Made by a program: the position numbers and the translations under genes. Below are positions 1-11,499 of a stretch of 64,000 nucleotides of DNA, piece by piece. The DNA comes from Bactrocera neohumeralis (lineage: Eukaryota > Arthropoda > Insecta > Diptera > Tephritidae), in assembly GCF_024586455.1 (NCBI RefSeq), contig NC_065920.1:57047960-57111959 (forward strand), given 5' to 3'. Every line of letters starts with the position of its first letter. The stretch's first letter is position 1. The notes beneath the pieces are model-generated. The model had not been told where the DNA came from. It made no database searches and saw only the letters and a list, made by a program, of their open reading frames with translations.

Positions 1-639
1 AACTGATATTTATCATTGCAAAATGCTTTATTGCTTTTCAAAGTTTTCTCCATTAAGGTTTATATACTTTTTCATACATTTGAAACAATTTTCGAAGCAC
101 TTTTGCAACGCAGTTTGGGATATGTTCAAAGCATGCACTCTGTTGCTTCTTCAGGTATCAAAAAACATTAATTTTTTAGTTTATTTTTTCGTACAGGCAT
201 ACAAAGATGTGATTCGTCCTCAACGGTTGGGCCTCCTGATTTCTTGATAATGGTTGTTGTGCACCACTCAAAATTTACTATGCGACATGTCCAGTTTAAA
301 AAAAAAAACAGGCAACAATTTCGTGGAAGTGTTTCATGGGCGAACAACTATTGTTAGATTCGGTTTAACTGGAAACACTCATAAACTCGATTGCTGTTTA
401 CTTTTGGACATATACATAACATATAAATCCACAATTAAACACCTGTTATATTGTCAAAACGGTACTTCGAGTTATTTTGGATAAAAAGTCTCTGGAGGTA
501 CTAATTCCGGGGAGTAAAATTTCAACGAGGGTTCAACCAGAACACCGCTGAAAACTGACTATTTATAGTAGCAAAAAAAAATCAAATATGCCATAAATAG
601 TTTTGCACCATTTAAAGCGGCAGGTCAAAGGGTTTTAAT
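1..639. other. Unassigned AT-rich sequence before the LINE
   Basis: No recognisable gene. Short open frames (23-247, 254-484) have no similarity I can identify. The poly-A tract and 'ggcaacaa' motif near 300 recur in degenerate form near 1142, so part of it may be a rearranged piece of the adjacent LINE. Confidence 0.4.
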
Positions 640-1472
640 GCTGCAACAACCGGTAGACCAATGGTTCTAAGGCTTTATACAAAGCTAGCATTCAACTATC
701 TTACATCCCAAGAAGTTGGGCTAAAGTTGTGTACCTTCCAAAACCAGGCAGAAGAACATGTCACCGAAAGTTTTTTACGAGAACGTTTTGCCAAATTTTA
801 GTTTAATCCTTTATTTGTCAAAGGCTAATTCTACACGTAAAAACAGTAATGGCGTAGAAATTATCGAAGTCCCAACATGCGTACATGAAGGGCCGATCAA
901 CCGAAACCGCCCTTCACGAGGTGATAAGTTTTTCAGTTACACCACAAATTTTTTTCACCATGGGCATTTCTAGACAAGGGCGCCTTCAACAACATAGAAG
1001 TAAATGCTAATTCTCTGGCACATGGTGGCATAGACGACACTGTGTGCAGATGGATATTCGATCTTTAATAGGAAGATTTAGCTTCAAACGGCGCTGCAAC
1101 ACAAATAAGCTATTTAGTAGATGGGACACCTCAAGGGGGGTCCTCTAAAAAAAAAACGGGCAACAATCAACTTCGGTGGAGGAGTGAAAGTTTCATGCAG
1201 ACGATATAGTGTTGTTGGTATGTTGTTTTCAGTTCAAGCGAAAGATTATGGAAAACACTTCATGTAGTTTAGTTAAACCTATTGGCTAAAAACAATTGTC
1301 TGGGAGTTAACCCGAACAAAACAGAACTGATGCTATTCACAAGCAGAACAAAATAGTTTCAACTTTTTAAACTACTAAACGGTACAACACTATACTTACA
1401 GCTAAATACTTAGAGATTGACACCAAACTGTCCTGGAAAATAAATATAGAAAAAAGAATAAACAAAGCATAC

Positions 1473-2802
1473 ATGGCCTACTATGCTTCTAAGAAAATCT
1501 TCAACAAGAATTTGGGCCTCAAACCAATAATCATGTGGATGTATACGGCTGTCATAAGACCTATACTTACATATGCAGCTCTGGTATGGTGGCCAGCGCT
1601 AAACAAACAATACAACATTAGAAAATTAAATGGAATGCAAAGAGCAGCGTGTGTGGGTGTTACGGGTGCAATCAGGTTATGTCCAACTGATGCGCTAAAT
1701 TTGATCCTGCATCAACTACCAATGGACATTTTTATTCACAAAACAGCAGCTATTGCGGCGATAAGAATAACAGAATTGGGAGGTTGGAATCAGCAGAACT
1801 ACGGACATAGTGTAATCCTAAACAAAATCACCATTAATAAATCAAACAACATTCTCCTAAAGCTGGATTTCAATAGACACTTGAAGGTGAGGATACCATC
1901 TAGACGAGAATGGAGAAGAGGCTCAATAGTAGAGGAAGATACCACCACAGTCTATACCGACGGGTCCAAAATGGAATGCGGAGTAGGCACGGGGGTATTC
2001 TCGGCTGATCTAGGCATATATCTCTCTAAACGTCTACCGAACTCGGCTAGCATCTTCCAAGCAGAAGTACTAGGCATAGAAAAAGCCTGCGAAGTTCTAT
2101 TAGAAAACCACGGGAATATAAATAAAGCAACTATATTTACGGATAGCCAGGCGGCCCTCCTGGCCTTGTCTTCCTTCACCCATGACAAATTTCAGTATAG
2201 TTCACAACTGTAAGAGAGCACTAAGCTCAATAAAAGACAAGCTCCAACTAAACTTGATCTGGGTTCCCGGCCACAGGAACATTTTCGATAACGAAAAAGC
2301 AGACGAGTTGGCAAAGGCAGGAGCTTTCCTCAATGAATCCGAGGCGAAGCTAATACCAAGCCCGCTGGGATCGATCAAAGGAGAGATCAATAGGCAATTT
2401 CAACAAATTGCAAATAACAGTTGGAAAAAAATTACAAAATGCGTCATAACTATACAATTATGGCCAACATATGACAGGAAAAGAACCCAACGACTTACTA
2501 AATAGGTCAAGAAAAAGTATTTACAGAATAACAGCTACCACAACAGGGCACTGGCAATTGGGGAACATGCTTCCAAAATGGGTATGCCCTACAACGACAT
2601 CTGCCGTGGCTGCGGAGTAGCAGGGAACAAGGAAACAGTCTTCCACTTTCTCTGCGAATGCCCAGCTCTAGCACAGATCCGACACAAAACACTCGGAATC
2701 CACCAAGCACCAAACCTTGAATGGATTTCCACCAAAAGCATATCGGACATAAGTAGTTTCATCGAAAACTCAAAATGGTTTGAGAGACAAGGTGAAACGT
2801 AA
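1473..2802 (+). pseudogene. LINE RT thumb-RNase H-zinc finger reading frame, broken
   Basis: The longest preserved part of the LINE polyprotein. RT thumb: TAVIRPILTYAALVWW. RNase H motifs: VYTDGSKME, IFQAEVLGIEKA, IFTDSQAALLAL, LIWVPGHRNI and KADELAKAG. One frameshift lies near 2180, where the frame moves from the 1473-2213 ORF to the 2182-2505 ORF. After an in-frame TAG at 2503-2505, the same frame continues into the finger (ICRGCGVAGNKETVFHFLC). RNase H removes the RNA strand during target-primed reverse transcription. With at least one frameshift and one stop, the protein is inactive. Confidence 0.85.
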
Positions 2803-2879
2803 TAGCAGATACAGGAGGTTCTACGAATAGTGTATCAAAATGGCACATCAAGTGCTAATTGAGCCCGAGAGGGCTACAC

Positions 2880-2905
2880 TCCTACCTACCTACCTACCTA
2901 CCTAT
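2880..2905 (+). repeat. (CCTA)n tandem run at the LINE 3' end
   Basis: About six units of CCTA directly after the LINE coding region. Best read as the element's 3' tail rather than an independent microsatellite. Confidence 0.8.
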
Positions 2906-3261
2906 CGCTACCATATTTTTTATAACACTTCTCTAGACCAATCGACACAATCCTTTTTTGAGCGAAAGACAAGTTGTGTAGGATCAAAGTTCAAAAAAAA
3001 AACAAAAAAGTGCCGAAAATATAAAAAGAAAGCTACCCAAGTAAATACTTTATAGTTTTTTTCACAATAACTATTTTTTACATTTTATTTCACCGCCCTT
3101 CTTTCTTCAATAGCCTAATTGTCGATGACAATACACATATCAATATAACACGCCTCTTCTTTACAGTGTGACAAGTTCATTTGTTCGAGTCGTTTTCTGT
3201 TGTGATTATATACATATACTTGTGTAAAAATATTTGTTTTGCATTTTCATCGTTCACTTAC
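2906..3261. other. AT-rich spacer downstream of exon Ig3b
   Basis: No exon, RNA gene or clear element seen. Contains A-runs near 2993-3030. Confidence 0.5.
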
Positions 3262-3411
3262 GATAGAGTTTAATTGTGCCGTCCGTATCACCAAGAGAAT
3301 TCTTCGCCACACAACGGTAAGAACCGAAATCTGATGTGTCAACATCTTTTATGGTCAATCGCATAGTTATTTTGTAGCCACTTTCAAAAGTTTCGGATGC
3401 AAAGTGCTCAC
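3262..3411 (-). CDS. DIP-type gene, exon Ig3b (second half of Ig domain 3)
   Basis: A 150-bp exon with a TTTTGCAG acceptor and a GTAAGTG donor, phase 1 in and out. It encodes GEHFASETFESGYKITMR, LTIKDVDTSDFGSYRCVAK and NSLGDTDGTIKLY. It carries the D-x-G-x-Y-x-C signature (DFGSYRC) that completes Ig domain 3. The splice donor shows that at least one more exon follows, but none is visible between 1 and 3261, where a LINE remnant lies. The C-terminal linker and membrane anchor must be outside the window. Confidence 0.92.
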
Positions 3412-4339
3412 CTGCAAAATAAAAACATAATATGATATGTTAAAAAGATATATGTATATTTAAGCAACATAATGTGTTTATGAGTATGCTTACGAAAACG
3501 GATAAAAGCGTACGGTGATAACACGTGTTTTCTATCAGTATACATATGTATATGCGTGGAATTTCTAAAAGTTTGGATAAGTTATAATTTGAAATTGACA
3601 AGGACTTCAACGCTGGTAAAACAATTGTCAAGAAAACATATTGAGCTTTCTGTACAGAGAAACACAAATATGGCCAGGAAGTAAGCTCAGCTTCACTTAG
3701 AGAGTATAACGGATCAGCGCTTAATTTGGAATATTCCACAACAAGATGGGAACAAATGTTTACCAGAGATAAAGATATGCCCAACTTATATGTTATTCAT
3801 GAGAGAGCAATTGCTGAACGTCAAAACCACCTGAACTCTTTCAACTGTCAATATTTAGGACGTTTTGAGTAATAGGATATACTAAAGAGGCTATCTCCAA
3901 CTATTTACGCAATTTTTTCTAAGCTGAATTTAAATATCGAAATTAATATTTTCTTTGTGAGCATACTCTGACTTAGAAAATTATAAATATTTTAACTTAA
4001 TACTTTTTCTCATATGTTGAGGTACAAGAAAATTGTTCAGAACAATAATGTAAAAAATTAAAAAAAAAAAAAAAATTATTTCATCCCGTCTGAACTTAAT
4101 TCGTTTTGAAATTTTAATTTATTTGCGTGCATGTTTGTTGCTCAACCACAAAAATGCATTACGTTCTTGAACTCTTATCGACTTTATTTGCATATGACTC
4201 CAAAACCACCAAAAAATATACACATGCACATTCATTAGGTGAACCAGAAAACTAATATATCGACTTTATGGGTTTAAATGCACTACTTATAGTATTGCTA
4301 CTATTAACATAGGAAACTTTGAATTCTTTATAGCCAAAC
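3412..4339. other. Intron spacer
   Basis: AT-rich, with a poly-A tract near 4058-4075. The minus-strand ORF at 3440-3784 has no recognisable similarity. Nothing else supported. Confidence 0.5.
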
Positions 4340-5510
4340 TCTTATGAGCAAGAAATAGTAAGTCTTTGTTCATAACTTTGAAATTCCTCAAAGTAATTCC
4401 TCTTGGCCCCAATACACCTCGATAATCGAAGAAAACTGTCTACATAACATTGCCTCTGATCTGCTTTGACGTGGGTTTTTCGGCTTGGGCTCACCTTTGC
4501 CACGATATTCGGCCCATGGATCGTCTTTCTCGGGGTCTTAAGTATAGATTTAAGACTCATCGCCAGATATAATATGTTTCACGACATCCTGGTAGTCGAA
4601 TTTCATTATTTCGCAGACGTTAACGCGGCGCTCTTTTTCGAAAAAGTTGAGTGATTTCGATATTCCAACGACGCCGGTAAGATCTTTGACTGTTAATCAT
4701 TGATTTTCAAGCACAATTGATGTTGATAGCCGTCCTTTACGTGGTTCGTCGACAACGCGTTCATGGCCCTATTTCGACAATAGGTCTTTGAAATTTAAAT
4801 AAAAAAGTCATATCTTTTGTCACAGTACTACATTTTGATAAATTGATAGAATAGATTTTGACTCTCCTAACATAAATAGCAAAGTAAACGAGGAAGTTGA
4901 CAATCGCCTGACAGGCTTTATTTGCATAAGTGTGTACGAATACTAACATAATGTATATATATTCATATGTAGATTTATTTGACAAACATTTTCACACGAA
5001 ATTTAAATATAAAAAGTCGTACTATCTTTTGTCCTATAGTAGTGGATTAAAACATTTTTTATATGAACCGATCGTTAGAATACAACAGTCACATTGTTTG
5101 TGTTTGTCGAAGTCGCTGTCTTCATTAGCGACCTCTTCCCAGCCCCCCAAAAAGGCCTGTTGCCACCGAAAAACAACATTTCTTGCCAAAGCAACATCGA
5201 GGTAAGCCTACTTGATTATATCAAACGTCTCTGGCGCAGATTTACCGAGTTTCACACAGAATTTAATTGTGTACCTCTGCTCCAACAAACGCTGAATTTT
5301 CGGCTTGCACCACTCACAGAAACACGTCATGCGAAAATGACTCTCCAGGTGCTCGCGGGGAAGAAAATCAGTCCTATTACTCTCCGAAGAAACCTTGTAT
5401 ATATGCTACTATGATAAAATGTAAGGTGATTTTTTTTATAAATTATAAATTCCTTATTTATTCTTCCAAATCAATTTCATCCCCTTCAAAGTAGTTCAAC
5501 CCAACCTACA
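4340..5510 (-). mobile_element. Mariner transposase remnants
   Basis: Read on the minus strand, 5290-5090 encodes a mariner N-terminal helix-turn-helix region (QRYTIKFCVKLGKSAPETFD, then a stop). Further on, 4660-4480 encodes NFFEKERRVNV, HIISGDES with the expected tryptophan replaced by a stop, and PEKDDPWAEYRGKGEPKPK, which is the GDES-W-x-x-x-YDPE region. The part between is lost or scrambled. The sequence at 5410-5510 resembles the 3' flank that also occurs at 15190 and 39380, so a second fragment may be joined here. Dead element. Confidence 0.75.
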
Positions 5511-6817
5511 AATACCGCTCAAATAATATTCTTTGTTAAGGGTTGGCGTTGCGGAAGGAACTTTTAGTGCACCACCTTCCTTTTTGATCACAGTAGTATA
5601 TACTTATTATAAAAATTGAAAATTGCGAGCCATTTTCTATGAATCTGAAGTAGGATCTATACTTCATTTTGAAATTTTGGCGGAGTGTTAAAGTAAGGTA
5701 AGTAAGGCCGGATTTAGAATTGAATGCAAATATTCTGTTACAAGAGACTGTCAGCTTTTGGCTGAAAATTGCATGAATTGAGCTCCAAATCGCCAACACA
5801 TCCGCAGCACATATCAAAACCCAGCCACTCCTGATTTTGTGTTGTCCTGAGAACTCATTAGTACTCGTATAGCCGCTGGTAATAAATCGTCTATATTGAG
5901 ACATATTTTAAAACTAAAGGTAAACCGTTTCTGGTACGATTTTTCATGGGAAAGTTGATGGATCTCAATATATGATGTCTGAACCTCGATGGTAACTATT
6001 TGAGATAGTAAACCGTGTGTTCTTTTAAAATATTTGTTTTTCTATAAAATATTGTGAATTTAATTTTGTCTTCTACAGTCCTTTATGTCATTTGCCTGCC
6101 ACTTGGGGTATACGAGAAGTTAACTCAATCCTCAAAAGTCTTTTTCATTCAACCACTCACTAGCGGTTTTGTCATTTGATGTATTTGTCATCTCTTTTGC
6201 ATATATATATGTAAGTAGCTATGTATATACATTTTCGGACATTACACTTTTATTTTCGGAAACAACTCGGTGGCAATGCAATGTGCAGGCATTCAGAGCG
6301 GATGCTTTTATGATTCGTGCAGCGCTCACTGATGGACTGTGTCCATACCACTTTCTCCTTCTGTTATGTTAACTCTCTTAGCAATTATTTCATAGCGCAC
6401 GTACACTTCTCATTCATAGTATGTGTGTGTTATTATTTCACTGACTGTTTGTTCAAGTATTTACTAGCTTTTACATAAAGTAATGATTGTTAATTGGAAT
6501 ATACATATGTACATATATATATAGTACATATGCGTGTGTTGTTGTACATATGTCTGAATGCGGTTAAAAAATGGCTGACAAGAAGTTAATTAAACGTTCG
6601 TTGCATTTTCTGTTTCTATAGCTAACTATTACATATTTGCTAAAATGTTTTTTTACAGAGCACTTAGCTTAAAAAACACTATTTTGTTCACTTAATTTAA
6701 GTTAGGTGAAAATCAAATGGAGATTAAAGATTAGTAGCGCTGTTTAAATATTAAAAACTAAACTTTTAAAATGCAGTCGCATTGTAATTAAGATTAAATG
6801 CCTTTCATTTTACTTAC
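5511..6817. other. Intron between Ig3a and Ig3b, remaining part
   Basis: No coding signal recognised. The 122-codon minus-strand ORF at 5536-5904 has ordinary AT-rich composition and no motif. Short TATA/CATATG-rich runs lie near 6200 and 6500. Confidence 0.5.
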
Positions 6818-6952
6818 CCGGCACAATGATCGTATCATTTTTCGTCCAGTAATTTATAGACTTCGGATACGCCTCTGACTGACACTCAAGTGCTATGTTT
6901 TGGCCGGTGGCAGCACCGACTAGCTGATTTTGTATCCAAATCATTGGGGGAA
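6818..6952 (-). CDS. DIP-type gene, exon Ig3a (first half of Ig domain 3)
   Basis: A 135-bp exon, phase 1 in and out, with a CTTACAG acceptor and a GTAAGT donor. It encodes FPPMIWIQNQLVGAATGQN, then IALECQSEAYPKSINYW and TKNDTIIVP. The first core cysteine (ALEC) and the tryptophan (NYW) of Ig domain 3 are present. It lies left of the duplicated block and is single copy. It joins in frame to either Ig2b copy upstream and to Ig3b downstream. Confidence 0.92.
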
Positions 6953-7399
6953 CTGTAAGAAAGGAAAAACAACCAGAAAGATTATATAGTGTATACATAT
7001 GTATATAACTAAGTCTGATAACGAAACCGGTCGAAGGTCTCCATTCAAGGGAACACGTTTTTCTACATATTTCTAGCCATGTTGAAAAATAGATAACCTT
7101 TCAGAAAAATTAAGGTTGACTAAAAATTAAAAAATATTCTTTATAAAGATCTGTATCTTGAATTTAATCGGTCAGTTTAAATAGCAGCTGTATGCTCTAT
7201 TTGGTTGATCTCAACAATTGGTTCGGAGATTATATACCTTCGGCAATTATCTGTACCGAATATTGTGAAGATATTTAGTTGCACAAAAAGTTTTCCATTC
7301 AAAAATTTCATTCTGATCGACTAGTTTATATGGAGGATTCATGCATTAGTGGCCCGATGTCGGCAGCGCCGTAGATAAGTAGTTTCTTAGTGCGGCAGA
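6953..7399. other. Intron spacer
   Basis: AT-rich. The part around 7150-7340 (an 'atagcagctgtatgctctatttgg' type phrase) resembles a worn T2-family copy. Nothing coding seen. Confidence 0.45.
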
Positions 7400-8590
7400 A
7401 GCTTAGTGAGGTCTTTGCCCTCACCAGTTGTGTCATTTTTAACTGGTCTGTTTGCTCTTGGTGTTCTCGCGGTAAGATTGAGAGTTTTACCGTATGCCAG
7501 TTATAGAAGTTGTTGGAAGAAAAGAAGGTAGAAACATATCAATACTTCTTCCTTGATTGTCCCGTCTACGCGAGATCAACGCTTTGACACCTGGGAGCTC
7601 ACACTTTCAGATATGCCTATAAACTGAAGAGAACAAAAATATAACATGACATATATGAAAAGGTGCTCTGTCAGCTCATACGATATATATTTTTAGTTCT
7701 GTCAGTTCTGAACTCCTTAACAGCTTTTTAAACCGTAATTGAGACTTCAATATTTCTACAAGCAGATCATTTAGCGTTTGTACGAGTACAATAGTCCCCA
7801 AGCAAGTTTATTATTGCGCTCACTTTCATAATTAGCCTCCGGCAGCGGTAAAAGTTCAACAGACTAAACAACAACTGCCAGGACTCATTAGAAGAACTAG
7901 TTAGTGTGCACTTTCCAGGCTGTAATGACACTGTAATTTCTTGGAATAGAACGGTAAACTCTCCCGAACACATCTTTACGGAGAATAATATATAATGAGC
8001 AATCCGCTCATTAGACTCATACAAATCTTCCGGTACGCAAAGAATCGTTCAAGTATTGCTGCAGAATGCGCTCTGTCAATCCATGCCATGACCAAAGGCG
8101 CTCTTGAAGCATTCCTGGACATTACTGCAACGTTCAACAACGTCTCTACGGAATCTTTTCTGAATAGTATCCAATCAACAGGTGCTGTTGATCTTCCTAT
8201 ACAACGCTGGATCAGAAGCCTATTGATCTCTAGAAGGATATAAAAAGACTGGCACGATGCTAGAATGACCAAGGAAGTCTATAGTGGTACTCGGCATATG
8301 CGGATGACATTGCCATCTTAATAACGCGTAGGTGTCTACAGATCATTAGCAGTATTATGACCACCACTCACAATACAGTCCAGAATTGGGAATCGCAAGC
8401 AGGTCTGTGGTTGAACCCGGCAAAAAGGATTTGTTTGTTGGCTGTTAAAATTCGCGTCAGGCGCAGGCATCCTAACGGATGAATACCCGTCATGAACCTA
8501 GTAACTAAACTCCATCTGGTATCGCAAATGACCAAAATTGGTTTCTGGGTAGGTCATTGGCTTACTAGACTAACTTAACCTAACTTAACA
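7400..8590 (+). mobile_element. Rearranged jockey/R1-type LINE fragments, copy A
   Basis: At 7510-7640 the plus strand reads EKKVETYQYFFLDCPVYARS followed by LGAHTFRYAYKL, the C-terminal zinc-finger tail of such LINEs. At 8040-8240 it reads AMTKGALEAFLDITATFNNV and STESFLNSIQSTGAVDLPIQ, an RT palm region with the first catalytic-block motif. The tail lies before the palm, so these are two insertions or a rearranged one. The eroded equivalent is at 28690-29580 in copy B. Confidence 0.75.
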
Positions 8591-9131
8591 AATTTAAATG
8601 CATAAATTTAATGGGAATTTCCTAGGATATCTTAAATATTGACATATACTATCATATTTATCATTATATGGGAGACTGGTGTTGTACTGACCCGATTTTT
8701 TTTTTGTTTTTGCCATTACATATTACTAAGAGAAGTTTAGGACAAGCTTTCTCCCTTTATTTTTTCAGTTTTAGGCATCGAGATTGGCTGATATATGGGT
8801 TTATAATCTGCCGGTAGTTCGAAAAACTTTCTATAAGGTATATTGAGCTAAGTGAACAAAATTTGGACCCGATTCAACCAATTTTTCAGGAAAGGATTCT
8901 ATATAACTTCAATTATGAATCTTACAAATCTCGTCATCCTGCTCATTGGTATTTATATAGCATAAATCTATATCTTGATAGCAACATGTTGTAAAAGTTC
9001 TCCTGTTTAGTGTATAATGGAGGAATTGCTTGAGAAAAACAATGATAGTCATAGATGAAAATTCATTGCCATATTATATGTACAATATAAAGCAAGTTTG
9101 AATGCTAATTTAATTTAGTAGATATACTTAC
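8591..9131. other. Intron spacer next to exon Ig2b copy A
   Basis: AT-rich, no features. The matching place in copy B is interrupted by the LINE at about 30040-34530. Confidence 0.5.
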
Positions 9132-9260
9132 AGTGCACAATGAGCATTACGCGCTTGCTGACCGTTGGCGGAATGCCATTCGAGGCGATGCATAAATATG
9201 CACCCATATTAAGGCGTTGTACTTTAGTGATCGTCAGGTAGGAGCCATTGTAGGCGATGA
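9132..9260 (-). CDS. Duplicate exon Ig2b, copy A (protein-identical to copy B)
   Basis: A 129-bp paralogue of 34558-34686 with both splice sites intact. I count five nucleotide differences, all in third positions (CTC/CTG, GTA/GTC, ATC/ATT, TAC/TAT, TCC/TCT), so the peptide is unchanged. It is phase 1 in and phase 1 out, so splicing Ig2a (copy B) to this exon and then to Ig3a would give the same protein as using copy B Ig2b. It is therefore a possible alternative exon in a real duplication, or simply the second allele. Splicing in both copies would stay in frame but repeat half a domain. Confidence 0.7.
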
Positions 9261-9399
9261 CTGGAAAGATATAAGAAGAAAATAGGTGTTTTAAAAACAA
9301 GAAATATTAAATGTATATTTATAGAAGATAAGTATTTAGTCAGGTTTTGGGTATATAGAAAATTTTAGTTATTAATAGGATATAATTATGCTTTTGGGT

Positions 9400-10740
9400 A
9401 AGCAATTATAGTTGTAGGGCTACACCCAATTCCTGCTCTTGCATCCACGCTGCCCACCACGGAAACGTGAGTAACCCTTGTGTAAGATGCGGTAGCCAAC
9501 ACATGTAGAGAACGAGGACCCAGTTAAAAGAGAGGCAGCTTCAGCGACGCCACTTTAACAAATTCGGTTTAAGAGTTTGCTAAAGTCTTATAGCAGTGTC
9601 TCCTCACCAGAGGTGCGGTTGTCACCGAGAGTCGGCCTTGAAACAAACGTCTAGCTGTTTGGATGTATATAGCTTTATATTACTAGCCTAGCAAGATTGT
9701 GCTCTGGGTTTCAGATCCGCCACGTAGAAACCACTTCCAATAATAAAATAACAACAGCCTTCTATGAGAACGTAATAAAAACTATGATTTAAGGGCACCC
9801 AACTGTAATGAGAAAGCGGTTGATGTCCTCGTTAGAGTAGAGGCTGACATCACCGCCGTTCAAGTAAAGCAGAATTTTTCACCCACGCTCCGATAAAAAA
9901 GAAAAACGATATGACCAAAGAAGCCTTTCATGAGCGATTAGAGAGCGCTTATGACAACTGCCCCCACGCCGATGTAAACATTGTAATTGGCGATTTTAAC
10001 ACCAGGGTGGGCAAAGACGGTATCTTTGGTACAAAATTCTGAAAATTCAGTTTTCATGCCGAAACCTCTCCAAATGGGTTTAGGCTGATCGACTTCGCAG
10101 GGGCCCGAAATATGGTTATCTGTAGTACTAGATTCCAGCACATGAAAATTCATCAAGCTACCTGGCTGTCTCTAGATCGAAAAGCCACCAACCAGATTGA
10201 TCATGTTGTGATAGATGGAAGACACGTCTTCAGTGTTCTTGGTCCTTGTCGCATCATTATCTTTTTGTAGTAAAGGTAAGCGCCCACTTCTGTATAGCAA
10301 AGCACGACCGTCAGCAAAGACAAGGAAGGTAAGACGCAGAGAAACTACTATCACAACCGACAGCGAAACGATTTTCTACACGACTTGCACTCCTGATCAC
10401 TCAGAGCACACATCAGCAAATAACAGCTGGAACGGAAAATACTGTTGTTTCGCATTGGAGAGAAATCAGACAGACAGCCCTCTTCGAAATATCGCGATTG
10501 ACCACAGCACGAACGTAGCGAGACGCATTTGCAGACAAACAAAGAAATAGACAGAAAAGCATGAATATGAAGAGCTTGAGAATCTGGCCGACAGGGCTAT
10601 TTCTCGAAAGTTCTTCGAAACGATGGGGCAACTATCGGAAGTTTGGAGATTGAGTACTCCATTCCAAAATCGATGACGATGGAATAGATGTTCTATTGCC
10701 AGACTATGATGAGGTTCGAATAACAATTGCGTTATGCGGT
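9400..10740 (+). mobile_element. RTE-type LINE endonuclease remnant, copy A
   Basis: Plus-strand pieces of an APE-like endonuclease of the type often annotated as 'craniofacial development protein 2-like' in fly genomes. They read VNIVIGDFNTRVGKDGIFG, ETSPNGFRLIDFAGARNMV, ICSTRFQHMKIHQATW and TNQIDHVVIDGRHV (9970-10230). They include the GDFN and the D-H catalytic neighbourhoods. After 10370 come pieces leading to the RT (ELENLADRAI, FFETMGQLSEV). The 9400-9780 stretch is shared with copy B and looks like the element's 5' region. Several stops and deletions. Confidence 0.8.
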
Positions 10741-11499
10741 TAGTTTTTTGTACACATTCCTTAATTAGACTAGTAACTACAGGTTTAAATGAGGTACTTT
10801 CTATTTTCATATACATTTTTCTAAATCCTCAATTGATATGATAGAGGTACAAAATATATTAACTTATTGGCTTGAAATAAGTTCCTTCAGACCTTAATTA
10901 AATTTAATATATATTCACTAGATGCATTTGAAATTGAATGCCAGCTGAATCTACCGAAACTTGTTTCAATATTCAGAGAATTTTTTCAACTAAGATTAAA
11001 AATTCATTTCGTTTGCAGTCATAATGTAAGAAGAGTAATTGTTATGCAATTGGGGTGCATATCCTTGCAAAATTTACCTCATAAATATGCATCCAATAAA
11101 AATGCGGAGACGTTTTGCTAATGGCGTTTGTGGTTTCTCTGCTAATTCATTTCCGATTTCAAAATAGTTGAAATCATTTCATCATTATTCATGTCCCTTT
11201 CATTGGTAAACAAATTACACAGTTCTTGCCATAACATTTCAGTTACATGGTTTACATGCGGAAATCAATGAAAATACGCGCAATTTACTGCAGAATACAA
11301 TGAGCTTATCTGAAAAGATTGTCCTGTGAAAATCTGATATCTGCGTTTGTAATCCTGAGCTAAACATACTTAGATAGTTTTGAAATAAATAGCTTTATGA
11401 TTTTGTCGAATTTTGTTGCAATGCGCAGTTTCATAATATTTAAATTACTGAAATTTTACAATAGACACGCTCATTGATGCAAAATACGTATATCCCTTT
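10741..11499. other. Conserved intron segment, copy A
   Basis: Aligns with 35935-36730 in copy B at about 93% by hand count over the 10917-11210 part. No coding signal. Confidence 0.6.

Larger units (their letters stand above)
640..2905 (+). mobile_element. Degenerate I-clade-type LINE (RT, RNase H, zinc knuckle, CCTA tail)
   Basis: Plus-strand pieces in order: RT start near 690-760 (SWAKVVYLPKPGRRT), then QHAYMKGRSTETALHE near 870, remnants of the RT palm up to 1470, the RT thumb from 1473, an RNase H domain, and a C-x2-C-x10-H-x4-C finger (2605-2670). The element ends in a CCTA tandem run at about 2880-2904, the kind of simple-repeat 3' tail seen on I-type LINEs. Frame breaks and stops are frequent before 1470. 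It is intronic or downstream of the DIP-type gene and on the opposite strand to it. Confidence 0.8.

Noticed and set aside
2880..2904. CCTA run as an independent microsatellite
   Set aside because: It sits exactly at the 3' end of the LINE and is best explained as its tail.
5536..5904. 122-codon minus-strand ORF
   Set aside because: No motif, adjoining mariner debris, no splice sites in phase with the DIP-type exons.
7976..8272. Minus-strand ORF opposite the LINE RT piece
   Set aside because: Shadow of the plus-strand RT fragment at 7995-8243, which has recognisable motifs.
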